Shown: in pieces, positions 20,822-30,705 of the stretch
How the letters are laid out: every line of letters begins with the position of its first letter
Position numbering within the stretch: position 1 is the stretch's first letter
Origin: Prescottella defluvii
GTDB taxonomy: Bacteria > Actinomycetota > Actinomycetes > Mycobacteriales > Mycobacteriaceae
DNA length: 64,000 bases
Direction: 5' to 3'
NCBI GenBank assembly: GCA_029690005.1
Contig: CP121458.1
Location: forward strand, 2,852,001 to 2,916,000
Made by a program: the position numbers and the translations under genes
Notes under the pieces: generated by a model
Seen by the model: only the letters and a program-made list of their open reading frames with translations
The model's database searches: none
What the model was told of the DNA's origin: nothing

Positions 20822-21997
20822 GTGAAGTCGAGATTGTTGATCCCGGTCCTGGCGTTGGGTGTATTCGGGATCATCACAACCGAGATGGGAATTGTCGGGG
20901 TCCTGCCCAGATCTCCGAGAAGTTCGGCGTCAGCACGTCCGCTGCTGGGTGGTTGGTCGGTGTGTTTGCGCTCGTCGTCGCAGTGACCGGTCCGTTAATG
21001 ACGCTCTTCGCTTCGGGGGTCGAGCAGGAAAACCGTTCTGCTGGTGGCGATTGCGGTGTTTGCAGTATCCAACGTGATCTACGCGACAACGTCGAGCTTC
21101 GAGGTCATGTTCGCATTCCGGATCATTCCCGCCGTCGCGCATCCGGTCTTCTTCGCGGTGGCGCTTGCGAGTGCGGTTCGTCTGGCGCCACCGGAGAAGG
21201 CTACTGCTGCGGCGACGAAGGTGTTTGCCGGTGTCACAGTCGGATTCGCCTTCGGCGTGCCGTTGACCTCGTATCTGGCCGAGAACTTCTCCGTGTCGAC
21301 GGCATTCCTCTTCGGCGCCTTGGTCAACATTCTCGCGTTCATCGGAATCCTGGCATTACTGCCCTCGTCGCCGGTGACGCAACGAATGTCGTACGGTGCA
21401 CAGGTCGGGATTCTCCGCCGGCCCCGAGTGTGGTTGACGATTCTCTCGGTCACGTTCGTCTTTGCGGCCATGTTCTCGGTGTACGGCTACTTCGCCCGAT
21501 ATCTCGGTGACGTGACGGGGATGAGCGGATCGTGGATCAGCGCGATGCTCTTGGCCTTCGGTGTCGTGATGATCTTCGGCAACTTCGTTTTCGGGGCCAT
21601 GCTCGGGAAGAGCGTCGTGCGAACGGTTGTGGTGTTTCCGCTTCTGTACATCGTGGTGTACGTGATGGTCTATCTCGTCGGTCCGTACTTCGTTCCGATG
21701 ATCGTCGGCGTGCTGATCTGGGGAGTGGTGCATTCGGGCGGACTTGTCGTCTCGCAGAGTTGGATGGGACGAGATGCGGCCGATGCGCCGGAATTCGGCA
21801 ACAGCTTGTTCATCTCGTTCTCCAACCTCGGGATCACGCTCGGGACGGTGGTTGGTGGTTGGTTCCTCGAACACCTGGGAATGCATCAATTGATCTGGGC
21901 CGGAGTGTTGTTCGCCGTGCTCGCGCTGATGACTATCGCCGCTCGGTTGTCGGTGGGGCGGGTTCGCAGCGAGAGTGGTGCCCGGGTACCGGTGTAG
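20822..21997 (+). CDS. MFS efflux transporter (AraJ/DHA1-like), two frame breaks
   Basis: Twelve-helix major facilitator of about 391 residues, probable drug or sugar exporter. The GTG at 20822 follows GGGAGG and gives MKSRLLIPVLALGVFGIITTE, the usual helix 1 of this subgroup. The frame is lost near 20905 (one base missing, VLPQISEKFGVS expected) and again in the G5 run near 21017 (one base too many, GSSRKTVLL expected). The remainder is one open frame with loops such as GVPLTSYLAE and GNSLFISFSNLGITLG. Codon use is visibly less GC-biased than in neighbouring genes, suggesting acquisition together with the ArsR gene. Confidence 0.85.
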
Positions 21998-22264
21998 GTC
22001 TTCGGTATCGGCTGTGCGAACTCGCCCTGGGTACTTGTCGACAGACCCAGAGTGAGCACGGTCGAACCTGAATGACGGCCGGGCGGCAGCGTCCGCCACC
22101 GGCACGCCCACCGGGTCTGAACTCGACCGGTCAGTTCCTGGCATGTTCGCGTGCCGCGAACTAGTTTCCGGGCCGGTGTTCCCGCTCGACCGTCAGCGCC
22201 GCGACCTCGAACCGTCGACCCTGGACCGGCCGCGCATCGTCGACGACATGCGCCGGTGGTGCGG

Positions 22265-22789
22265 TCACTGTGACGCGGTCGGTGCCTCGTCCGCGCCGTC
22301 GGACCCGTTCCAGACCGCTGCCGCGCCGCTCTCGCCGATCCGATAGACCTGTACGACCGAGCCCACGGACAAGGCGATCGCGACGACCGTGAGCGCGATC
22401 GCCAGGACCCGCGGTGTCTGCCCGCGTGTCGACCCGCCTCGAGACTCCCACCATCCGCGCACCCGCGAATCGTGGATGGCCCACCACACCGCGGAGACCA
22501 CGAAGACTCCCGCCGACCAGAAGAGCAACTGGTCGCCGAGTTCGGCGTGGATCCGCACCAGCGGGTCGCGGGGCGTCTGCTTCTCGAGCCGCTCGCCCGC
22601 GTGCGTGGTGAGGGGAACCAGGATCAGCGTGATCAGTGCCACCACGGGGGCGATGACGCCGATTCGGCGTCGTGCGGCGGGCCAGCAGACCGACAACAGC
22701 ACCAGCAGCGCGGATATCGGCACCAGCACCGCCACGAAGTGCACGAGCAGCGGGTGGATCGGCATGCCGTTGAATGTCGTGGGGCCCAA
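22265..22789 (-). CDS. DUF2231 membrane protein
   Basis: About 174 residues with four predicted helices (HPLLVHFVAVLVPISALLVL first). The FNGMPIHPLLVHF segment is the DUF2231 (PF09990) signature; function is unknown, though some members are linked to redox or haem. The TTG at 22789 is chosen because GGAGG lies 8 bases upstream; an internal ATG at 22765 is the alternative. It follows the histidine kinase by 41 bp and is probably in the same operon, so it may be an output or sensor partner. The frame is intact. Confidence 0.75.
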   Translation of the reverse strand: MGPTTFNGMPIHPLLVHFVAVLVPISALLVLLSVCWPAARRRIGVIAPVVALITLILVPLTTHAGERLEKQTPRDPLVRIHAELGDQLLFWSAGVFVVSAVWWAIHDSRVRGWWESRGGSTRGQTPRVLAIALTVVAIALSVGSVVQVYRIGESGAAAVWNGSDGADEAPTASQ

Positions 22790-22830
22790 GATGATCGCCT
22801 CCGTCGGGATGTGTACGACTGGCGGCCACC

Positions 22831-24096
22831 CTAGGCGCGAATTCTTGGAGTGTCCTGGGAACTGCGGGGCAGGGCGATGGTGAACGTCGTCCCCACCCCC
22901 TCGGTCGAGTGGACGAGCACGTCGCCGCCGTGGGCGACCGCGATCTCCCGGACCAGGGCCAGCCCGATCCCGTACCTCCGGCCTCCCGTGGGCTGGTCGG
23001 GGCCGTGCGCGAAGCGGGTGAACAACCGCTGCAGCTGGTGGGGTGCGATGCCGACGCCGGTGTCGGTCACGGAGATTCGGGCGTGCTCGTCGTCGTGACC
23101 GATGTGGACGGTCACCCGGCCTCCCGGGCGCACGTGGGTGACGGCGTTGTCGACCAGTCCGTGCACCGCGCGCCGAAGCGCCGGCCGGGCCCCGGTCACC
23201 ACCAGCGCGTCGACGTCCCGCTCGACGGCGACGGTGACGCCGAGGGAGGCGGCGTGCGCGGCGACGCTGTCGCGAATCTGCTCGCACAGGGCCACCATCT
23301 CGACCGGCTCGCGGGTGTGCGGCCCGGTCTCCAGCGCCGCGGACAGCAGCAGATCCTCGACCAGTTCGCTCAGCGCGCGGGTGTCGTCCACGATCCCGTC
23401 GAGCTGTCGCGCGACCTCGGCGGGCTCGAGCCGGTCGGCCCGCCGGGCGAGCAGTTGCGCACGCGTGTGCAGGACGGTGAGCGGGGCGCGCAGCTCGTGC
23501 GAGGCGTCGGCGACGAATCTCCGCTGCAGAGACAACGCGAGCGTCAGCGGACGGATCGATCTGCGGGACGACAGGACGATGACGAGCACGGAGGCGGCGA
23601 TGCCCGCGATCTCGGCCAGCACGAGGGCCGACAGGAGCCGTTCCCGTCCGGCCTCGATCGGCTCGAGATCCAGGAGAGCGGCGGCGCGGCCGTGAGCGTT
23701 GTCGGCGACGTACGTGCGATAGTGCCGGTCCCCACCGCCGACGGTGGAGAAGCCGGAGGGTTCGTCCAGCAGCGCCGCGGCCTGCGGTGGTGCGCCCGCG
23801 CTCACCTCCGTCGTGCCGTCCGGTGTGCGCAGCGCGAGCGCAGTCCCGGGCGGCGGGTCGTCGACGTCCTCGGTGGCCTCGACCACTGACCGCAACGTCG
23901 CGTCGATCTGCCTCGACTGGGCGCGGGTGTCCACCACGAACACCACCAGCCCGACGACGACCAGCACGACGGCGAGCGCGACCGCGGCCTGCAAAGCGGC
24001 GACCCGTCCGGCACGCCGCAGCGCCTGCTCGTCCCCGATCACCGCCGCCGGCCGGGCGGACAGACGCGGGCGGCGGCCGAACCTCAGGGCCCTCAT
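22831..24096 (-). CDS. Two-component sensor histidine kinase
   Basis: 421 residues. TM1 is about 32-56, followed by a periplasmic region of about 100 residues, TM2 about 155-176, and then the H box FVADASHELRAPLTVLHTR with His200. ATPase motifs are HGLVDNAVTH (N box), DTGVGIA (G1) and GIGLALVREI (G2). The phosphodonor partner is the response regulator whose stop overlaps this start by ATGA. The signal sensed is unknown. The frame is intact. Confidence 0.9.
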   Translation of the reverse strand: MRALRFGRRPRLSARPAAVIGDEQALRRAGRVAALQAAVALAVVLVVVGLVVFVVDTRAQSRQIDATLRSVVEATEDVDDPPPGTALALRTPDGTTEVSAGAPPQAAALLDEPSGFSTVGGGDRHYRTYVADNAHGRAAALLDLEPIEAGRERLLSALVLAEIAGIAASVLVIVLSSRRSIRPLTLALSLQRRFVADASHELRAPLTVLHTRAQLLARRADRLEPAEVARQLDGIVDDTRALSELVEDLLLSAALETGPHTREPVEMVALCEQIRDSVAAHAASLGVTVAVERDVDALVVTGARPALRRAVHGLVDNAVTHVRPGGRVTVHIGHDDEHARISVTDTGVGIAPHQLQRLFTRFAHGPDQPTGGRRYGIGLALVREIAVAHGGDVLVHSTEGVGTTFTIALPRSSQDTPRIRA

Positions 24097-24764
24097 CGCG
24101 AACCGAGTCGGTAGCCCACCCCGCGGACCGTCCGGACGACGTCGCGGCCAAGTTTGCGGCGCAGGTAGTGGACGTACGTGTCGACCGTGCCCGGGGTGTC
24201 GGCGGCGCCGAACGCGGCGTCGAGCAGCTGCGCGCGGGTGAACACCTGACCGGGGGATCGGGCGAGGACGGCCAGCAGGGCGCACTCGCTCGCCGACAGC
24301 TCGACGGAGCCGCCGGAGCCGCTCACCGTCCGGCTGGGCAGATCGAGTGTCCGGCCTGCGAAGGGCAGGGACTCCGCCGCCTCGAGTGGCCGGCGTCGCA
24401 GAGCCCGGAGCCGCGCCAGCAGTTCGGGTATCTCGAACGGCTTGACCAGGTAGTCCTCGGCGCCGGCGTCGAGCCCCTCGACCCGGTCGTCCAGCGTGCC
24501 GCGGGCGGTGAGCGCGAGAACCGGGGTGTCGACCGCGCGCCGACGCAGGGCGCGGAGCACCTCGATCCCGTCGCGCAGCGGGAGCCCCCGGTCGAGGACG
24601 ATGACGTCGTATCGGTGGGTCAGGCCCAGGTGCAAGCCGGCCTGGCCGTCCCTCGCCACCTCGACGCGGTAGCCCTCTTCGGACAGGAGGTCGCGCAGCA
24701 GGTCGGTGAGACGGTCGTCGTCCTCGACGAGCAGGACGGTCGGCGCTTCGGCACTCATCGGCAT
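24093..24764 (-). CDS. OmpR/PhoB-family response regulator
   Basis: 223 residues. The receiver domain has acidic pocket EDDD near residue 14, phosphoacceptor Asp58 in VIVLDRGLP, Thr in LALTARG and Lys in YLVKPF. The C-terminal winged helix (SECALLAVLARSPGQVFTRAQLLDAAFG, then TVDTYVHYLRRKLG) is the Trans_reg_C type. The start may be ATG 24764 or ATG 24758; no strong ribosome-binding site is visible. First gene of a leftward operon with the kinase and DUF2231 protein, divergent from cobD across about 70 bp. The frame is intact. Confidence 0.9.
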   Translation of the reverse strand: MPMSAEAPTVLLVEDDDRLTDLLRDLLSEEGYRVEVARDGQAGLHLGLTHRYDVIVLDRGLPLRDGIEVLRALRRRAVDTPVLALTARGTLDDRVEGLDAGAEDYLVKPFEIPELLARLRALRRRPLEAAESLPFAGRTLDLPSRTVSGSGGSVELSASECALLAVLARSPGQVFTRAQLLDAAFGAADTPGTVDTYVHYLRRKLGRDVVRTVRGVGYRLGSR

Positions 24765-24834
24765 GGTTTCGAGGGTGCCACTGCCCGGCGACTCCGTGGG
24801 CGCCGCGTGTCGGCGGGTTGGTAGAAATACCGTC

Positions 24835-25824
24835 GTGTTCCGCTGCGCCCGCCGAGTCCCGGCCCGACGTTCTCGTTCCACCGCCCGAGCTGCGGGTCTG
24901 CTCCTCGGCTACGCCGCCGACCGAGTCGTCGGCGACCCGCGCAGGGGCATCCGGTGGCCGGGTTCGGTCTCGCGGCAATGGGATTGGAGCAGCGGACGTA
25001 CGCGGACAGTCGACTGTCGGGTGCCGTGCACACCGCGGTGCTCGTCGGCGCGACCGCGGCCGGCGGCGTCGTGGCCCACCGCCTCGGCGCGCGCCTCGGC
25101 TGGTTCGGCGAGACGACGGTGACCGCGGCGGCCACGTGGACCGTCCTCGGCGGCACTTCGCTGGCGGGGACCGGGCGGACGATGGCGCGACACCTCGAGG
25201 CCGGTGACCTGGAGTCGGCGCGGGCGTTGCTGCCGTCGCTGTGCGGCCGCGACCCGAGCGTCCTGGGCGTCGACGGCCTGGCCCGCGCGAGCCTGGAGTC
25301 GGTCGCCGAGAACACCTCCGACGCCACCGTCGGCGCGCTCTTCTGGGGCGCCGTCGCGGGCGTGCCGGGGCTGCTCGCGTACCGCGCCTCCAACACGCTC
25401 GACGCGATGATCGGCTACCGCTCGGCGAAGTACTCGCGGTTCGGCTGGGCGGCGGCGCGGTGGGACGACTTGGTCAACCTCGCACCGGCCCGTCTCACCG
25501 GGGCACTCACGGTTGCCGTGGCGCCCGTCGTCGGCGGGTCGGCGCGCGGCGCACTGGACGCCTGGCGGCGGGACGCATCGAAGCATCCGAGCCCCAACGC
25601 GGGGGTGGCGGAGGCGTCGGCGGCGGGCGCACTGGGCGTGCAGTTGGGTGGCCGGACCGAGTACGCGCACGGCGTCGAGATGCGGCCGACGCTCGGCACC
25701 GGGCCGGCGCCGGTGGTCGCGGACCTTCGAGCGGGCGGCGCGGCTGTCGTCGGCGGTGCAGGTGGGGGCCGCAGTCGCGGCCGCCGTCTCGGCCGTCGCG
25801 CTGGGCCGGCTACGTCAACGCTGA
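24835..25824 (+). CDS. cobD: Adenosylcobinamide-phosphate synthase (CobD/CbiB), two frame breaks
   Basis: Membrane enzyme attaching (R)-1-amino-2-propanol O-phosphate to adenosylcobyric acid in cobalamin synthesis. Landmarks are LLLGYAADRVVGDPRRGHPVAGFG at the N-terminus (joined across a lost G near 24948), SLESVAENTSDATVGALFWGAVAG, LDAMIGYRS and NLAPARLTG. The C-terminal frame changes near 25728, where CTTCGAG appears in place of CTCGAG (DLERAARLSSAVQ expected). Corrected length is about 329 residues. The GTG at 24835 is tentative. As in M. tuberculosis it lies next to SURF1, with cobC two genes further on. Its last 10 bp overlap the convergent small membrane-protein gene. Confidence 0.88.
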
Positions 25825-26187
25825 TCGCGGAGGCGGGCCAGGCGGTCGTATACTGGAGCAGGCGCATCGCCTCGGGGTCGTCGAGGTCGTCGAAGCTGAT
25901 CCGGGGCGGGCGTGCCGGGGCGGGATCTCATCGAGCACGCGGGCGTCGTCGTCGCGGCGCGCCTGCGCCAGCGCCTCGGCCGCCTCCGTGACCGCGGTGC
26001 GCCGCAGTACGCGGAACGCGACCGCAGCGACGAACGATCCGTACACCACCCAGAGCAGAACGAGCGGCCACGCCTGCAGGTCCTGGCCCTGCTGCGCCGC
26101 GCGCACGGCGACGGTCACCCCGATGCCGAGCGGGAGAAGCACCAGTGCGACGGCGGCGGTGGCGGAGACGACCCTGGCAGCCTTCAT
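25815..26187 (-). CDS. Small two-helix membrane protein, two frameshifts
   Basis: Starts at ATG 26187, overlapping the SURF1 stop by ATGA, so it is translationally coupled. Residues 3-30 and 45-64 are membrane helices (VSATAAVALVLLPLGIG; WPLVLLWVVYGSFVAAVAF). A charged C-terminal helix (EAAEALAQARRDDDARVLDE) follows. Two one-base losses (near 25907 and 25854) disguise the end; corrected it reads FDDLDDPEAMRL and then YDRLARLRDQR, about 124 residues. I do not know a named family. Position suggests a partner of SURF1 in cytochrome oxidase assembly, but this is inference. Confidence 0.6.
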
Positions 26188-27183
26188 GCCGCGAGCATAT
26201 CGGCGTCCCGTCGGCGGGACTGCGCTGCGCGGTTCCGGCCGTAGCGGTCGGCGAGCTTCGCCTGCGACTCGCTCAGTGGAGCGTCCGGGGTCTTGGACTT
26301 CTTGAGCAGCCCCTTGCGGGCCGGAAGCTGGAAGTCGTCGCTCGGCGTCGTCGCCTCGGGTTCGGCGGGCGCGGGGACCGTGGGCTCCGGCGCAGGCGTC
26401 GCGGGTGCCTCCTCGGGCGGTGCCGCAGCGGCCGCTGTGGTGGCGTCGCGTGCCTTCCGGCGTTCGCGAAGCTCGGCGCGGACGAAGTAGGCCAGACCCA
26501 GCGGTGCCATGATGCCGAACGCGAGCCACTGCAGGCCGTACGACAGGTACGGCCCGGCGTCGAGCTGGGGCAGCGGGATGGTGCCAGCCCGCCCGGCTGG
26601 TCTTCGTCGAGCTGCAGATATCCGTTGACCAGGTCGGTTCCGATGAACTGCCCGATCTGGCCCGAGTCGATGTAGTACACCTGCCGGGCGCCGGCCTCGT
26701 CGAGCGGGGCCTTGCCCTCCACTGTGCCCTCGGACATGCGGATGCGGCCCTGGAGCGTCGCCTGCCCAGCGGGTGCGGCCGGGATCGGCGGGGCCTGGTT
26801 GCCCTCGATGGGACGCACGTAGCCGCGGTTGACGAGCATCGTCTGCCCGTCGGTGAGGACCATCGGTGTGAGCACCTCGTAGGCGGGTGCGTCCTCGACC
26901 GAACGCAGGCGTACGAGCAGATCGCTGGCGGGAACGTAGGTGCCCGTCGCGAGGACCTTGCGCCACTCGTCCTGAGGCGTGGGACCGGTCCCGACGACCA
27001 AGCTGTCGATCGGGACCGCGTCGGCGCTGATGGACTGCTCGAGCAGCCCGTTGCGTTCCGACGTCCGGTGTTCTTGCCCAGCTGCCACGGCGCCAGCACC
27101 GTGAAGCACATGAAGGCGAAACCGGCCACGACGGCTGCCAACGCCAGCCAGCCGGGTCGCAACAGAAACGTCAGCCTTCGCAC
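26184..27183 (-). CDS. SURF1 family cytochrome oxidase assembly protein, two frameshifts
   Basis: Membrane protein needed for assembly or haem insertion of aa3-type cytochrome c oxidase. TM1 is LAVV-like (RPGWLALAAVVAGFAFMCFTV) followed by the family motif LAPWQLGKN. The soluble domain contains VLVNRGYVRP-like LVNRGYVRPIEG and YLQLDEDQPGG. TM2 is YLSYGLQWLAFGIMAPLGLAYF. The C-terminal tail is Ala/Pro-rich and ends KLADRYGRNR. One-base losses lie near 27069 and 26592, both in G runs on the coding strand. Corrected length is about 333 residues; the start is GTG 27183 (GTG 27192 possible). Matches the Rv2235 position between ptpA and cobD. Confidence 0.88.
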
Positions 27184-27212
27184 GCCTACCACGGTACTGG
27201 CACGCCGGCAGC

Positions 27213-27674
27213 TCAGTTCTTGCGCACCCAGGCCAGCAGGCCCGGCACGGCGGCCTCGATCTGGTCGCGCACCAACTCGAAATCGGCGATGTCGCCGTAG
27301 TACGGGTCTGGCACCGAATCGCCGTCCGCGTCCGGATCGAAGCTGCGCAGCAGCCGGCGCCGCTCGGCGGGCACACCGAGGCCGGCGAGGATCCGGTCGT
27401 GCCCGCGATCCAGCGGAACCACCAGGTCGGCGGCCAGGCGGTCGTCGTCGACCTGCGCGGCACGGTGTCCGGTCGGATAGCCGGCAGCCTCGAGAACCTT
27501 GTCGGTGCGCCGATCCGCGCCGTCGCCGACGTGGTAGCCGTGGGTGCCGGCGCTCGTCACCCGAACCTGGTCGTCGAGACCGGCGCGGCGCACGTGCTCG
27601 GCGAAGATCCGCTCCGCCATCGGGGAGCGGCAAATGTTGCCGGTGCACACGAACGTGACGTGGATCATGCGCAT
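27213..27674 (-). CDS. ptpA: Low-molecular-weight protein tyrosine phosphatase (PtpA)
   Basis: 153-residue phosphatase. P-loop VCTGNICRSP has nucleophile Cys10 and Arg16, and the general acid Asp is in DPYYGD near residue 126. It starts at ATG 27674, or ATG 27668 with the same core. In mycobacteria the homologue is secreted and acts on host and bacterial phosphotyrosine; in a free-living Rhodococcus the targets are unknown. It follows the PtkA-like gene with one base between, so they form an operon. The frame is intact. Confidence 0.92.
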   Translation of the reverse strand: MRMIHVTFVCTGNICRSPMAERIFAEHVRRAGLDDQVRVTSAGTHGYHVGDGADRRTDKVLEAAGYPTGHRAAQVDDDRLAADLVVPLDRGHDRILAGLGVPAERRRLLRSFDPDADGDSVPDPYYGDIADFELVRDQIEAAVPGLLAWVRKN

Positions 27675-27675
27675 C

Positions 27676-28355
27676 TCAGGCCGCCTTCGTGAGGATCCGG
27701 GCGAGGTCCGGGACCGTCGGCGCCGACCACTGCGCTCCCTCCGCCTCCGCCGTGGAGCCGTAGCCCCACTCGACGAACACCGTCGGGATGCCCCAGCGGG
27801 CCGCGCCGTGGACGTCGTGCTCGCGGTCGCCGATCATCACGACGTCGTCGACGGCGCCCGCGGTCGCCGGGATACCGAGACCACCGAGCACGTGCTCGAT
27901 CACGTCGGCCTTGGCGCGGCGGGAGCCGTCGGAGCTGGCCCCGCCGATGACCTCGAAGTACCCGGCGAGCCCGAAGTGCTCGAGGATGCGGATCGCGAAC
28001 TTCTCGGTCTTCGATGTCGCGACCGCGAGCCGCGCGCCGGTGTCCCGGGCGAGCGTCGGCATCGGTTCGACGCCGTCGTACACCTCGTTCTCCGACCAGC
28101 CGACCGCGTCGTACCGCTCGAAGTACGCCGCCAGCGCCGCCGCTGTCGTCGCCTCGTCGAGGCCCATCGCGCGCATCGAATCCATCAGCGGCGGGCCGAT
28201 GACGGTCGCGAGCATCTCCGCGGTGGGCCGGGGTGCCCGACCGCCGCGAGGGCGTGCCGGAAACCGTTGTGGATGCCGAGGGCGGAGTCGGTGAGGGTGC
28301 CGTCCAGGTCGAACAGCATCACGGGAGCGAGGGGATCGGATGGGGAAGACGTCAC
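27676..28355 (-). CDS. HAD-family hydrolase, PtkA-like, one frameshift
   Basis: HAD phosphatase fold of about 226 residues. Motif I is LFDLDGTLTDS (nucleophile Asp and Asp+2), motif II is VATSKTEK, and motif III/IV is KADVIEHVLG then VVMIGDREHDVHGA. It is similar to M. tuberculosis PtkA, reported as a tyrosine kinase for PtpA, and lies directly upstream of ptpA as there. It lacks PtkA's long N-terminal extension if GTG 28355 is the start; sequence upstream in this frame is not convincing. A lost C near 28232 interrupts it. Phosphoglycolate-phosphatase-like activity is the alternative reading. Confidence 0.82.
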
Positions 28356-28429
28356 CGTTCCATTGTGCTGGCATCGCCTCCGGACGCCCGGTCCGGTGTG
28401 CGCCGCTGCGCGCCGTAGGCTCGACACCC

Positions 28430-29475
28430 ATGGAATTCGGTTCGGGAACGGCGCTGGACGCGCTCGCGCGGCTGCGGCGCCACGGCGACGCCGAGGCCGG
28501 GCCCGGACTGCTGGATTTCGCTGTCAACGTGCAGGGCGACGGCCCCCGGAGTGGTTGCGGCGCAGGCTCGCCGACGCGGTGGCCGGGCTCGGCCGGTATC
28601 CGAGCTCCGAGGCCGAGCGTCGTGCGCGTGAGCAGGTCGCGTCCCGGCACGGTCGCACGCCCGACGAGGTGCTTCCGCTCGCCGGCGGTGCCGAGGGATT
28701 TGCGATGCTCCCGCGGCTCGACGTCTGCGAGGCCGCGCTGATCCACCCCTCGTTCACCGAGCCCGAGCTGGCGCTGCGCGAGGCCGGCATCCCGGTGACG
28801 CACGTGACTCTCGACGCGCCGTACCGGCTGGACCCGTCGGCGGTGCCCGAGTCCGCCGACCTCGTCGTGATCGGTAACCCCACCAACCCGACGTCGGTGC
28901 TGCACCCCGCCGCCGACGTCCTCGCGCTGCGCAGGCCGGGTCGGATCCTGGTGGTCGACGAGGCGTTCATGGACGCGGTGCCGGGGGAGACGGAATCGGT
29001 CGCCGGCCTGGCACTGCCCGACGTCCTGGTGCTGCGCAGCCTGACCAAGACGTGGGCACTCGCGGGGCTGCGCTGCGGGTACGCCCTGGGCGCCCCCGAC
29101 GTCCTGGAGCGGCTGTGCCACGGACGTGCGCACTGGCCGGTCGGCAGCCTGCAGCTCGACGCGATCACCGCGTGCAGCGAATCCGCCGCGGTCGCAGAGG
29201 CGGGCGAGAAGGCTCGGCGGATCGCCGCCGACCGTGAGGTCACAGTCGGACTGCTGCGCGGCGCCGGCATCGACGTGCACACGCCGGCGGCGGCGCCGTT
29301 CCTACTGCTGCGCCTGCCCGACGGTGAACGCATGCGCACCCATCTGCGCGAGCGGGGGATCGCGGTGCGCCGGTGCGACACCTTCCCGGGCCTGGGCCCG
29401 GACTTCCTGCGCATCGCGGTACGGCCGCGAGCGATGACCGAGCAGCTGATCGCGACCATGAGGGAGATCCTGTGA
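28430..29475 (+). CDS. cobC: CobC-like PLP-dependent aminotransferase/decarboxylase, one frameshift
   Basis: Class I/II aminotransferase-fold protein, likely threonine-phosphate decarboxylase-type enzyme making the aminopropanol arm of cobalamin (substrate partner of CobD). The ATG at 28430 gives MEFGSGTALDALARLRRHGD and then FAVNVQGDGPPEWL across a base lost from a C run near 28547. PLP motifs: VIGNPTNPTSV, VVDEAFMD, and the Schiff-base Lys in SLTKTWALAGLRCGY, followed by the phosphate-binding Arg. Corrected length is about 348 residues. It overlaps the NIF3 start by GTGA and diverges from the ptkA-ptpA operon. Confidence 0.87.
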
Positions 29476-30606
29476 CCACACCACGCCTGGCCGACGTGAT
29501 CGCGGCACTTCGAGGCCGCCTACCCGCCGGCGCTCGCCGAGTCGTGGGACTCGGTGGGACTCGTCGCCGGCGATCCGGCGGACGAGGTGCGCAAGGTCGT
29601 CGTCGCGGTCGACGCGACGGCTGCCGTCGTGGACGAGGCGCTCGAATCGGGTGCCCAGCTGCTGCTGGTGCATCATCCGCTGCTGCTGCGCGGAGTCGAC
29701 ACCGTCGGCGCGCACACCCCCAAGGGTGCGCTGCTGCATCGGCTCATCCGCGGCGGCTGCGCCCTCTACAGCGCGCACACCAACGCCGACCGGGCCGACC
29801 CGGGCGTGTCCGACGCGCTCGCCGGCGCGCTGGGGCTGGTCGACACCCGGCCGCTGATCCCGATCCCCGACACCGTCACCGACAAGTGGGTGGTGATGGT
29901 GCCGACCACGGACACCGCCCGGGTGCGCGCGGCCCTGTTCGACGCCGGTGCCGGTGAGCTCGGCGACTACCGGGAGTGCAGTTGGACGGTCACCGGCGAC
30001 GGCCAGTTCCGGCCGCTGCCGGGAGCGAACCCCGCGCTCGGCGCGGTCGGCCAGGTCGAGGCGGTGCGCGAGGACCGCGTCGAGGTGATCGCTTCGCGCG
30101 CGGCCCGGTCCGCGGTGCTGCGCGCCCTGCGCGCCGCGCACCCCTACGAGGAGCCGGCGTTCGACGTGTTCGAGACCGCCGACTTCCCGGGCACCCGCGG
30201 CCTCGGCCGCATCGGCGAGCTGCCGCAGCCGCAGACGCTGCGCGAATTCACCGCGCGGGTCGCGGCCGCCCTGCCCCGCACCGAGTGGGGGGTGCGCGCC
30301 GCCGGCGACCCCGAGCGGATCATCCGCACGGTCGCGGTGTGCGGCGGGTCGGGCGACTCGCTGCTGGGCACCGTCTCCACGCTCGGCGCCGACGCCTACG
30401 TGACGGCCGACCTGCGGCACCATCCGGCGGACGAGCACCTGCGCACGGGCGGTCCCGCGCTCGTCGACGTCGCACACTGGGCCAGCGAACAGCCGTGGTG
30501 CGCCCAGGCCAAGGGCGTGCTCGACGCGCGGTTCGGGGACGTCGACGGCTGGGACGTGCAAGTCACGGACCTGCGCACCGACCCGTGGACCGTGGCCTGT
30601 CACTGA
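29472..30606 (+). CDS. NIF3-like dinuclear metal centre protein (GTP cyclohydrolase 1 type 2 family), one frame break
   Basis: Conserved metal-binding protein of about 377 residues (PF01784) of uncertain reaction. Metal ligands are seen in [11 protein letters not shown] (His-His) and, at the C-terminus, [10 protein letters not shown] and [11 protein letters not shown] central PII-like insert ([11 protein letters not shown]) is present, as in longer family members. It starts at GTG 29472 ([13 protein letters not shown]) and then gains a base near 29508, where CTTCGAG stands for expected CTCGAG ([14 protein letters not shown]). Same order as Rv2231c-Rv2230c-Rv2229c in mycobacteria. Confidence 0.87.
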
Positions 30607-30705
30607 TGTGGTCGGTGAAGGGTGTATTCGGGGGTACGGTTGACATCTGATCTCGGGCCGTCCGAGCACCCCTGAAGAACAAGAACACAGCAGGAGCTTC
30701 CACGC

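Noticed and set aside
22138-22260. Short reverse frame after the DUF2231 stop
   Set aside because: It is a different-frame continuation without start site or recognisable features; the stretch appears non-coding.
22831-24978. A single 715-codon reverse reading spanning the kinase and beyond
   Set aside because: Only the part from ATG 24096 encodes the histidine kinase. The upstream part is Arg/Pro-rich and out of frame with the response regulator that really occupies it.
18000-25000. Prophage or integrative element at tRNA-Val
   Set aside because: No integrase, no repeated tRNA 3' end and no phage genes were seen; only accessory genes follow.
27676-29280. Long reverse frame reaching into cobC
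   Set aside because: The right two thirds are antisense to cobC. Only the left part is the HAD hydrolase, whose N-terminus lies in another frame.
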